The position numbers were made by a program, and so were the translations under genes. From positions 1-34,273 of the forward strand of contig CABQHZ010000007.1 in assembly GCA_902464175.1 (NCBI GenBank): a stretch of 34,273 bases of DNA. The letters are read 5' to 3'. The notes beneath the pieces are model-generated. The model did not search any database. It saw only the letters and a list, made by a program, of their open reading frames with translations, and was not told the origin of the DNA. The DNA is from an uncultured Collinsella sp. Its GTDB lineage: Bacteria; Actinomycetota; Coriobacteriia; Coriobacteriales; Coriobacteriaceae. This document shows positions 15,624-22,489 of the stretch, piece by piece (position 1 is the stretch's first letter; every line of letters begins with the position of its first letter).

Positions 15624-16193
15624 GTGAGCGCTCAGGATTCCAAGCTCTTTGTGATTTCTGGACCGTCAGGCGCAGGCAAGGGTACGCTCGTCACTCGTGT
15701 GCGCGAGCGCCGCTCGAACCTGGGTCTGACGGTTTCGGCTACCACGCGAGCACCACGCAAAGGTGAGGTCGACGGCGTCAACTACTTTTTTCTGACGCGC
15801 GAGGAGTTCGACCGCCGCGTGGCAAACGGTGAGTTTGTTGAGTGGGCCGAGGTCCACGGTAACTGCTACGGCACGTTGGTGAGCGAGGTCACATCCAAGC
15901 TCGCCTCGGGCTCGTCTCTGATTTTGGAGATCGATGTCCAGGGCGCCCTGCAGGTGAAGGAGCGTTTCCCCGAGGCCGTGCTGATCTTTATCAAGCCGCC
16001 TTCGCTTGAGGTGCTCCGCGAGCGTCTAGTCGGTCGCGGTACCGAGACGCCCGAGACGATTGAGCTGCGTATGGCAAACGCCGCCGATGAGCTTGCCCTT
16101 GCCGACCGCTACGACGACGTCGTGGTGAATGACGATCTCGACCGCGCGACCGATGAGCTCGTTCGCGTTCTCGATATGCATGAAAGGATCTGA
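15624..16193 (+). CDS. gmk: Guanylate kinase
   Basis: Phosphorylates GMP to GDP with ATP. The P-loop GPSGAGKG spans 13-20. The GMP-binding region includes TTRAPRKGEVDGVNYFF, and the lid region ERLVGRGTETPE follows. It has 189 residues, full length. The GTG at 15624 directly follows the mihF stop with no clear Shine-Dalgarno, so translation is probably coupled to mihF. Confidence 0.96.
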   Translation: MSAQDSKLFVISGPSGAGKGTLVTRVRERRSNLGLTVSATTRAPRKGEVDGVNYFFLTREEFDRRVANGEFVEWAEVHGNCYGTLVSEVTSKLASGSSLILEIDVQGALQVKERFPEAVLIFIKPPSLEVLRERLVGRGTETPETIELRMANAADELALADRYDDVVVNDDLDRATDELVRVLDMHERI

Positions 16194-16198
16194 GGTCC

Positions 16199-16480
16199 GT
16201 GTCCGTTGTAAAGCCTTGCATTGACGATCTTCTGGAGAAGACCGATCACAACCGCTTCCTGCTCGCTTCGCTTGCCTCCAAGCGCGCCTGCGACATCAAT
16301 AGCATGCTGCGTGGCCAGCACAACCGCGTGCTTGCCGTCCAGGATGTCGATGACATCACCATCGGGCTTTCCGGTGCCGATACCATCTCGATGGCTATGG
16401 ACGAGATTGTCGACGGCGACATCTCTTATGACGAGGCCCGTTACGAGAAGGCGCTCGGCCACAAGGTTGCTGAAGCCTAA
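16199..16480 (+). CDS. rpoZ: RNA polymerase omega subunit
   Basis: Small subunit that helps assemble RNA polymerase by clamping the beta-prime subunit. It has 93 residues, with the conserved KRACDINSML core resembling the omega KRARQIN signature. The GTG start at 16199 lies five bases after the gmk stop; GAGG (16192-16195) and AAGGA further upstream are possible ribosome binding sites. The gene order after gmk supports the call strongly despite the short length. Confidence 0.93.
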   Translation: MSVVKPCIDDLLEKTDHNRFLLASLASKRACDINSMLRGQHNRVLAVQDVDDITIGLSGADTISMAMDEIVDGDISYDEARYEKALGHKVAEA

Positions 16481-17725
16481 ATGGCAGCTCGCGTCTGCCT
16501 GGTCCACTATCACGAGGTTGGACTGAAGGGCAAGAACCGCGCGCATTTTGAGCATATCCTCATGGATAACATTAAGGCGGCCTTGGCCGCCTTTTCCGTG
16601 AACGCCGTGTCTCGAATTTCCGGTTATATCCTCGTGACCTTTAACGAGCATCAGGCCGACGAGGCGGCGCGTGTCATCCGCACCGTCCCCGGCGTTGCCC
16701 GTGTGTCTTTGGCGTATCACACCAACCGCGACCCGCAGGAGTACTGCGCCGCCGCCGTGAAGGCGCTGCGCGAGTTTGGCCCCTTCGATTCGTTTAAGGT
16801 GCATGCCAAGCGCTCCAATACCGACTATGAGCTTACCTCGATTGATATCAATCGTCAGGTGGGCGAGGTGCTGTGTGAGGCCTTTCCCGATAAAAAGGTT
16901 CAAATGCACGACCCCGATGCGATGGTGCACGTACTGGTGGTCCAGGGTAGCGTTTATGTGTACGCGCGCTCCGAGCGCGGCGTGGGCGGTCTGCCGGTGG
17001 GTTCTGCCGGCAAGGTCGTGACGCTGCTGTCGTCGGGTATCGATTCTCCGGTGGCGACTTGGATGCTCGCGCGTCGCGGCGCGGTCTGCGTGCCGGTACA
17101 TTTCTCCGGTCGTCCGCAGACGCCCGATACGAGTGAGTATTTGGTGCAGGACATCATCCGTGCGCTTGAGCCGGGTGTCCAGATCGGCCGCCTGTACGTG
17201 GTGCCGTTTGGCGACTGCCAGCGTGAGATTTCGGTCACCTGTCCCAGCAACCTGCGCGTGATCATGTATCGCCGCATTATGTATTCGGTTGCTGAGCGCA
17301 TTGCACACATCGAGGGTGCCAAGGCCATCGTTACAGGCGAATCGCTTGGGCAGGTTGCCTCCCAGACGCTTGAGAACATCATGGCCGTTAACGAGGCCGT
17401 GAAGATTCCCGTGTTCCGTCCTCTCATCGGTTCGGACAAGCAGGAGATCATCGCACGCGCCGAGGAGATCGGTACCTTCGATATCTCGACTGAGGCCGCT
17501 CCCGACTGCTGCACGCTGTTTATGCCGCGCCGTCCCGAGACGCACGCTAAACTCGATGCCGTGCATGAGGCCTGGGAGTTGTTCGATCATGAGGAGATGA
17601 TCGAGCGCCTGCTCAAGCAGACCGAGTACATCGACTTCGAGAGCAACACGTATAAGGCCCCTAAGACCTTAAAACGCAAACATTCGGAGCTTGCTCCGCG
17701 TGAGATTTACCAAGATCACGAGTAA
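16481..17725 (+). CDS. thiI: tRNA 4-thiouridine synthetase, form without rhodanese domain
   Basis: Inserts sulfur at U8 of tRNA; in some organisms it also feeds thiamine synthesis. An N-terminal ferredoxin-like/THUMP region (about 1-165) is followed by a PP-loop ATPase domain with SSGIDSP at 184-190. A conserved cysteine pair is seen in APDCCTLFMP. At 414 residues it ends before the rhodanese domain present in E. coli, so an external persulfide donor is expected, as in Bacillus. The ATG abuts the rpoZ stop. In many actinobacteria coaBC follows rpoZ, but here thiI does. A strong terminator ends the operon. Confidence 0.95.
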   Translation: MAARVCLVHYHEVGLKGKNRAHFEHILMDNIKAALAAFSVNAVSRISGYILVTFNEHQADEAARVIRTVPGVARVSLAYHTNRDPQEYCAAAVKALREFGPFDSFKVHAKRSNTDYELTSIDINRQVGEVLCEAFPDKKVQMHDPDAMVHVLVVQGSVYVYARSERGVGGLPVGSAGKVVTLLSSGIDSPVATWMLARRGAVCVPVHFSGRPQTPDTSEYLVQDIIRALEPGVQIGRLYVVPFGDCQREISVTCPSNLRVIMYRRIMYSVAERIAHIEGAKAIVTGESLGQVASQTLENIMAVNEAVKIPVFRPLIGSDKQEIIARAEEIGTFDISTEAAPDCCTLFMPRRPETHAKLDAVHEAWELFDHEEMIERLLKQTEYIDFESNTYKAPKTLKRKHSELAPREIYQDHE

Positions 17726-17735
17726 ATTTGTGCAT

Positions 17736-17770
17736 AGACCGACGATGCGCCTGCATCGTCGGTCTTTTGT
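17736..17770 (+). terminator. Intrinsic terminator after thiI
   Basis: GACCGACGATGC (17737-17748) pairs perfectly with GCATCGTCGGTC (17753-17764) across a GCCT loop, followed by TTTTGTT. It closes the mihF-gmk-rpoZ-thiI unit. Confidence 0.93.
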
Positions 17771-17840
17771 TATCTGGGCATTTTGCGGCTAAGTGTTCAT
17801 TTGCTGACGTGTGCCTGAATAAATGGACAGATTTGTGCAA

Positions 17841-17875
17841 GGTTTTGGTCGGCTTTTGGTTTGACCGCGAAAACC
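17841..17875 (+). other. Possible leader hairpin upstream of comEA
   Basis: GGTTTTGGTC (17841-17850) can pair with GACC (17863-17866) and AAAACC (17870-17875), with a GCG bulge. A further GGTTTTGG follows. No promoter is convincing in this 213-base gap. The role, if any, is unknown. Confidence 0.3.
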
Positions 17876-17938
17876 GGTTTTGGGGCGTGGCTGTTGTGGA
17901 GCTCCTTTCCTGACACGATGGTGTTGGGAGGTTTTGCT

Positions 17939-18652
17939 ATGGCGCAGCGCGAACAACACGAACGAGTCAAAAAGATGGATCGCTGGGCGGGCAAACTGCT
18001 CGGTCATAAGGCAGTGGTGATGACGATACTGGTCGTCATTGCGATGGCGAGTGGACTGGCGATGGCGAACCTTGGCGGCGGTGCCGGCGGTGTGTCGTTT
18101 GAGCGCACTGATGGTTCGGGTTCGTTGGTGGATCCGGGATCCGGCGATGCCTCGAGCGGAAAGACATCCGAAGGCTCTTCGTCTAAGGCGTCTGCCGCGG
18201 CAGAGGTTTATGTCGATGTTGATGGCGCCGTTGTGTCGCCCGGTGTATATCGTCTCAAGGACGGCGCGCGAGTGGCTCAGGCGATTGATGCCGCCGGCGG
18301 GCTGGCGCCCGAGGCAGACGTTACGGGGCTCAATCGGGCATCTAAGGTCGTCGATGGACAGAAGATTCACGTTCCAACGGTAGGGGAGCAGCAGGCGTCC
18401 ATTGCGGAAGCCGGTGTTGATGGTGGGGCTTCCGCATCGTCGGGCGTGAGTGGCGCAACAGGCCTAGTAAACATTAATACGGCAAGCGCGGCAGAGCTGC
18501 AGACGCTTTCGGGCATCGGCCCCTCCATGGCCCAGTCGATTATCGATGAGCGGACAAAGAACGGTGCTTTCGCCTCGGTTGACGATCTGATGCGTGTGTC
18601 GGGAATCGGCGAGAAGAAGCTTGCCAAAATCAAAGATTGCATCTGCGTATGA
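17939..18652 (+). CDS. comEA: Competence DNA receptor ComEA
   Basis: Membrane-anchored DNA-binding protein for natural transformation; it holds double-stranded DNA outside the membrane and delivers it to ComEC. Residues 25-44 form one membrane helix, followed by a Ser/Gly-rich linker. An SLBB domain follows (VYVDVDGAVVSPGVYRLKDG), and a C-terminal double helix-hairpin-helix DNA-binding domain (LVNINTASAAELQTLSGIG and DDLMRVSGIGEKKLAKI). It has 237 residues. The ATG at 17939 has GGGAGG seven bases upstream. The stop overlaps the comEC start (ATGA). Confidence 0.94.
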   Translation: MAQREQHERVKKMDRWAGKLLGHKAVVMTILVVIAMASGLAMANLGGGAGGVSFERTDGSGSLVDPGSGDASSGKTSEGSSSKASAAAEVYVDVDGAVVSPGVYRLKDGARVAQAIDAAGGLAPEADVTGLNRASKVVDGQKIHVPTVGEQQASIAEAGVDGGASASSGVSGATGLVNINTASAAELQTLSGIGPSMAQSIIDERTKNGAFASVDDLMRVSGIGEKKLAKIKDCICV

Positions 18653-20952
18653 GTGCGACCGAGCGCGAGCATGTGATGCCTCCGCGGCCCCTGATTCCGT
18701 GGACGATGGCCCTGTGTGCCGGTATGTGCATGAGCTGCGTCTTGGTGCTCAACATGGCCGCTGATGCGCTGCTGAGGGAGCGGGCGACGGCGGTCGGGCC
18801 GCTATGGGCCATTCCCGTTGCGGCAGCGGTATTCGTTGTGCTGGCTCAATCTTGTGCGCGGCTTGCCCCTTTGAAACGGTGGCTGTATGCCGCGTCCGTC
18901 GGTCTCGTGGCGGGAGCGGTCGTTTCGGCGTGGTGGGCTGTGGGTGCGCTAAGCGCCCCTAAGGCGCTCGACGGTCGAACGGCAAGCGGCCTCGAGTTTG
19001 TCGTGCAGGGTGATCCATCCATAAACGACGACGTGTATTCCTATACCTGCGAGGCACGCGCGGACGGTAAGAACTTGGCAACGGTTCGCCTATCGTGTGA
19101 TCGTGAGCTCAAGGTCGGGGCGCACGTGCGTGTTATCGGTCGCGTTTTGCGTTTTGAGAACGATGCATATGGACGATCGCGCGTGCTCCGAGGCGAGGTG
19201 CGCAAGGTTAAAGCCGTTCGGATTTTATCGGTCGATGAGGGTTCTCCGGGGCCGCTGCTTCGGCTGCGAAATGGGCTGCTTGCATCCATCGCGCCTGCGA
19301 CCGACCCGGCGCGTGCGCTCATAGCCGGTGTCGTCTGCGGTCGTTCGGCCGAGCTTCGCTCCCAGCCGGCGGGCGACTGGTTTTTGGTGACGGGAACGGC
19401 ACATCTTATCGCCGTCTCGGGCAGCCATTTGGCTATCGTGGGGTTTGTAATCGAGGGTGTATTGCAAAAGACTCGGTGCTCACGTGGTCTTCAGCGGGCG
19501 ATATTGGCGATAACGCTTGTGGGCTACGCTGCCTTTACGGGCGCGTCTCCCTCGGCCGTGCGCGCGTGCTGCATGGTGTTCGTGACGCTTGTCGTAAACG
19601 GCGCGGGGCGTCGTCGGCACGGCCTTTCGGCACTCTTCGTAACCATGTCCATCTTTGTACTACTTCGGCCGACGGTGCTGTTCGAGATGGGCTTTCAGCT
19701 TTCATGTGCCAGCGTCTTAGCCATCCTGTGCTTTTGCCCCTATGCGACCTACGCTTTGGGTGAGTTGCGTGTGCCATCGGGCGTTGCCGGCATGCTTTCC
19801 GTCACGCTGTGCTCGCAGTTGGCGACGCTCCCCATTACCATTCCTGCCTTCGGTACATTCTCGCTCATTGCTCCGTTGGCAAATGCGGTCATCGGTCCGG
19901 TGGTGAGCGTACTGCTCGCTGTGTCGATCGTGCTGGCTCCCTTTTCGCTCGTGGGACCGTTGCGGACTTGGGCGCTCGTTGTGCCCATGATTGCCGCCCG
20001 TTGCGCGCTGTTCTTCGAGCAGCTGTTTGCCGCCGTGCCGGGTGCATACGTGAGCGTGCTGCCCGACAGCATGTGGATTTACCTAGTGCCGTGTTTTCTG
20101 GCGGTTCTGCTGGTCTGGTGGCCGCGTCCCCGTGCACGTCCTATGGCGGTGGGGCTTGCATGCCTGATGCTCTTGGCTGCGATTCCGTACGTCTATTGGG
20201 ATCGATTCGCTCCGCCTTCGGTGACGGTGCTCGATGTGGGCCAGGCCGATGCGATTCTTATCCGCCAAGGCGGCGCAGTAGCTCTCGTCGACTGCGGGCT
20301 CGACGAGCGTGTGGTTGCGGCGTTGGTTCGCAATAACGTGCACCATATCGATGCCGTTTTTGTGACGCATTGGGATGAGGACCACTGGGGTGGTTTGCCT
20401 GCCGTGCTCGAACAGTTTTCGGTCGGAACGATTGCCGTGGCGGCGGATGCGCTGGAGGATGCTCCTGCCGTGGTATTGAACCGACCTGGCGTGGAGTATC
20501 GGCAGGTGCGCCGTGGGGATACGGTCGACATCGGCTCATTTTGCGCTCGCGTGATGTGGCCATTCGAGTTCGTGGATGGCGAGGGAAATGAGGACTCGCT
20601 TGTCCTGCTGCTCTCTTATGTTCAGGAAGGCAAGGGCCTGCGAATACTTCTCACCGGTGATGCCGAGCTCGACCAAGAGCGGGAATTCGTGCAGGAGGTG
20701 GGGGATATCGATGTCCTTAAACTTGGGCATCACGGCTCCAAGGTTTCAGTCGATGGCGAGTTGCTGGACGTCCTGAAGCCCGAGCTTTCCCTCGCAAGCG
20801 CCGGTGAGGGGAATCGATACGGCCATCCGTCCGATGCCTGCATCGATGCCGTTAAGGAAGCGGGTGGTGTGTTCGCGTGTACCATCGAACACGGCGACAT
20901 TACCGTCACACCGACTGCGAATGGCTTTGCGATGCGATGCCAGCGACCGTGA
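18649..20952 (+). CDS. comEC: Competence DNA channel ComEC/Rec2
   Basis: Polytopic membrane protein that conducts single-stranded DNA into the cytoplasm. The 767 residues contain N-terminal membrane helices, an OB-like extracellular segment near 105-190, the ComEC core (TAHLIAVSGSHLAIVGFVI) with many helices, and a C-terminal metallo-beta-lactamase domain. That domain keeps HxDxDH as His574-Trp-Asp576-Glu-Asp578-His579, so it may be an active nuclease degrading the non-transported strand. The ATG at 18649 overlaps the comEA stop. The pair suggests transformability, but pilus genes and comFC are not here. Confidence 0.95.
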   Translation: MSATEREHVMPPRPLIPWTMALCAGMCMSCVLVLNMAADALLRERATAVGPLWAIPVAAAVFVVLAQSCARLAPLKRWLYAASVGLVAGAVVSAWWAVGALSAPKALDGRTASGLEFVVQGDPSINDDVYSYTCEARADGKNLATVRLSCDRELKVGAHVRVIGRVLRFENDAYGRSRVLRGEVRKVKAVRILSVDEGSPGPLLRLRNGLLASIAPATDPARALIAGVVCGRSAELRSQPAGDWFLVTGTAHLIAVSGSHLAIVGFVIEGVLQKTRCSRGLQRAILAITLVGYAAFTGASPSAVRACCMVFVTLVVNGAGRRRHGLSALFVTMSIFVLLRPTVLFEMGFQLSCASVLAILCFCPYATYALGELRVPSGVAGMLSVTLCSQLATLPITIPAFGTFSLIAPLANAVIGPVVSVLLAVSIVLAPFSLVGPLRTWALVVPMIAARCALFFEQLFAAVPGAYVSVLPDSMWIYLVPCFLAVLLVWWPRPRARPMAVGLACLMLLAAIPYVYWDRFAPPSVTVLDVGQADAILIRQGGAVALVDCGLDERVVAALVRNNVHHIDAVFVTHWDEDHWGGLPAVLEQFSVGTIAVAADALEDAPAVVLNRPGVEYRQVRRGDTVDIGSFCARVMWPFEFVDGEGNEDSLVLLLSYVQEGKGLRILLTGDAELDQEREFVQEVGDIDVLKLGHHGSKVSVDGELLDVLKPELSLASAGEGNRYGHPSDACIDAVKEAGGVFACTIEHGDITVTPTANGFAMRCQRP

Positions 20953-20960
20953 CGACGTCG

Positions 20961-20990
20961 TTGGCGTGTGGTGGGCCCCTGGGCTAGAAT
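20961..20990 (+). promoter_or_regulatory. Candidate promoter of holA
   Basis: TTGGCG (20961-20966), an 18-base spacer and TAGAAT (20985-20990) lie between comEC and holA. Transcription would start near 20997, about 34 bases before the start codon. Confidence 0.55.
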
Positions 20991-21030
20991 GGCACGGAAC
21001 GAATACGAAGGCCTGCGGGAGGGGGGCGCA

Positions 21031-21993
21031 ATGTCCGAAACCGGTTTGCTGCCGGCATATCTGATCGTCGGTACCGACGGAGTTAAGCGCGACCACGCCG
21101 TCTCGCGTATGAAAGCGCGTCTGGAAAAATCGGGTATGGTCGAGTTCAACCTCGACGAGCGAGACATGACCAAGGACCCCGATATCGAGTCCATTATCGG
21201 ATCGCTTAACACCTTTCCGATGGGCAGTGAGTTTCGTCTGGTAATCCTCGATGGCTGCTCAAAGCTCGCCAAGGCGGTCTCGGAGCCGCTCGTTGGGTAT
21301 CTGGCGAGTCCCAGCCCCACAACGGTCTGCCTCATCATCGCCGACTCACTTGCCAAGAATACGCGCCTGTATAAGGCAATCGCCAAGATCGACAAGAAGG
21401 CTATCGTCGATTGCTCGGGTACCAAGCGCTGGGAACTGCCGCGCCGTGTTCAGCAGATGGCGACGCAGCGCGGTAAGTCGATTTCGACGGCGGCCGCCGA
21501 GGAGCTCGTCTCGCGTTCGGGCGAAAACACGCGCATGCTCGATAACGACTTGGCTAAGCTTGCCCAGATGGTCGAGTCGCCTCAGATTGAACTTGCCGAT
21601 GTTGAGCGCTGGATTGTTCGTACGGCCGAGGTTCAACCCTGGGACTTCCTCAACGCCGTCTCGGCTCGCGATATGCGGCGTTCGCTCGAGCTCTTTAAGC
21701 TCCTGCCCTCCAAGAGCTACGTGTGGACTTACACATTGCTGTGCGGTCGCATTCGCGAGCTTATCGTCGCCAAGGCGCTCGACGCGCGTGGGCAGGGTCG
21801 CGAGCTGGCCGCAACGCTCAAGCTCCAGTCCTGGCAGGTCAAGAATCACCTGACCTGGGCACGTCGCTTTTCGATGGCAGAGCTCATCGCAGCGCTCGAG
21901 GGTGCCGTTGATGTGGAGCTCGCGCTCAAGGGTTCGGCCGATTCTCAGACGGCGCTTTTGCTCTGGATTACGAACATCTTGAGAAAATCGTGA
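21031..21993 (+). CDS. holA: DNA polymerase III, delta subunit
   Basis: Clamp-loader subunit that opens the sliding clamp. The 320-residue product matches the family pattern: an N-terminal AAA-like domain without a working P-loop (LLPAYLIVGTDGVKRDHAV), then SPSPTTVCLIIADSL, WELPRRVQQMA, and a helical C-terminal collar domain with the family-typical NHLTWARRFSMAELIAAL. The ATG at 21031 follows a GGGAGGGGGG stretch, whereas the longer frame from 20968 would begin upstream of the likely promoter's minus-10. Its place after comEC is the widespread comEA-comEC-holA order, with rpsT following. Confidence 0.92.
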   Translation: MSETGLLPAYLIVGTDGVKRDHAVSRMKARLEKSGMVEFNLDERDMTKDPDIESIIGSLNTFPMGSEFRLVILDGCSKLAKAVSEPLVGYLASPSPTTVCLIIADSLAKNTRLYKAIAKIDKKAIVDCSGTKRWELPRRVQQMATQRGKSISTAAAEELVSRSGENTRMLDNDLAKLAQMVESPQIELADVERWIVRTAEVQPWDFLNAVSARDMRRSLELFKLLPSKSYVWTYTLLCGRIRELIVAKALDARGQGRELAATLKLQSWQVKNHLTWARRFSMAELIAALEGAVDVELALKGSADSQTALLLWITNILRKS

Positions 21994-22042
21994 TGATACC
22001 TGCCTATTTGACAAATTCGTTCTATCCCTTTGAGAGGGAGCG

Positions 22043-22051
22043 TGCTATAGT
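22043..22051 (+). promoter_or_regulatory. Extended minus-10 of rpsT
   Basis: GTGCTATAGT (22042-22051) is an extended minus-10 identical to that of rpmB. A TTGACA at 22008 is too far away to be its minus-35. The start of transcription is expected near 22058. Confidence 0.6.
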
Positions 22052-22061
22052 AGGCGCTTGC

Positions 22062-22099
22062 ATGACCTCACCGTGTCTCAGAGGTGTCATACATTTTTT
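22062..22099 (+). promoter_or_regulatory. Terminator-like leader hairpin of rpsT
   Basis: ATGACCTC (22062-22069) pairs with GAG and GTCAT (22081-22083, 22086-22090), leaving a two-base bulge. ACATTTTTT follows, so the element has the shape of an attenuator within the first 40 bases of the rpsT mRNA. Feedback control by S20 is conceivable. Confidence 0.5.
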
Positions 22100-22126
22100 G
22101 CAAGGAACTCGAAAGGAACTCCAGAA

Positions 22127-22393
22127 GTGGCAAACATCAAGTCTCAGAAGAAGCGTATCCGCACCAATGAGGCAGCTCGCATGCGTAACAAGGCTGTCAA
22201 GTCCGAGCTTAAGACGCTGACCAAGCACGTCCAGTCCGCCGTCGCCGAGGGCGACGCCGAGAAGGCCCAGGCTGCCCTCAAGACCGTCACCAAGCGTCTC
22301 GACATGGCTGCCGCCAAGCATGTTATCCACAAGAACCAGGCTTCCAACCGCAAGTCCGGTCTTGCCAAGCTCGTGAACAGCATCAACGCCTAA
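22127..22393 (+). CDS. rpsT: 30S ribosomal protein S20
   Basis: S20, a basic helical protein bound to 16S rRNA, 88 residues (begins MANIKSQKKRIRTNEAARMR). GTG at 22127 is the start: it gives the canonical MANIKS N-terminus, and AAAGGA lies nine bases upstream (22112-22117). The upstream ATG at 22058 would add non-homologous residues. It is a single-gene unit with its own promoter, leader hairpin and terminator. Confidence 0.96.
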   Translation: MANIKSQKKRIRTNEAARMRNKAVKSELKTLTKHVQSAVAEGDAEKAQAALKTVTKRLDMAAAKHVIHKNQASNRKSGLAKLVNSINA

Positions 22394-22427
22394 GTTGTAA
22401 ATTTCACACCACACAGATTACGCGCAT

Positions 22428-22464
22428 AAATGGAGCCTGTTTTATGGAACAGGCTCCATTTTTT
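22428..22464 (+). terminator. Intrinsic terminator of rpsT
   Basis: A 14-bp stem with arms 22428-22441 and 22448-22461 (core TGGAGCCTGTT/AACAGGCTCCA) is followed by a run of six T. It ends 25 bases before the lepA start, so the lepA promoter must lie in that short gap or overlap the stem. Confidence 0.93.
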
Positions 22465-22467
22465 GTA

Positions 22468-22482
22468 CCGCTCGGGTAAGAT
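22468..22482 (+). promoter_or_regulatory. Candidate promoter of lepA giving a leaderless mRNA
   Basis: TAAGAT (22477-22482), preceded by CCGCTCGGG, lies so close to the ATG (22490) that transcription should start at or one base from the start codon. No Shine-Dalgarno is present. The 11-mer CCGCTCGGGTA is repeated at the dnaJ promoter (26586-26596). Confidence 0.55.
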
Positions 22483-22489
22483 AGTCCGC

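Noticed and set aside
17841..17890. Repeated TTTTGG units before comEA as a repeat array
   Set aside because: Only three short, unevenly spaced units; not more than chance plus a possible hairpin.
22430..22489. Longer lepA start
   Set aside because: The extension would be translated from the rpsT terminator stem and adds non-homologous residues.
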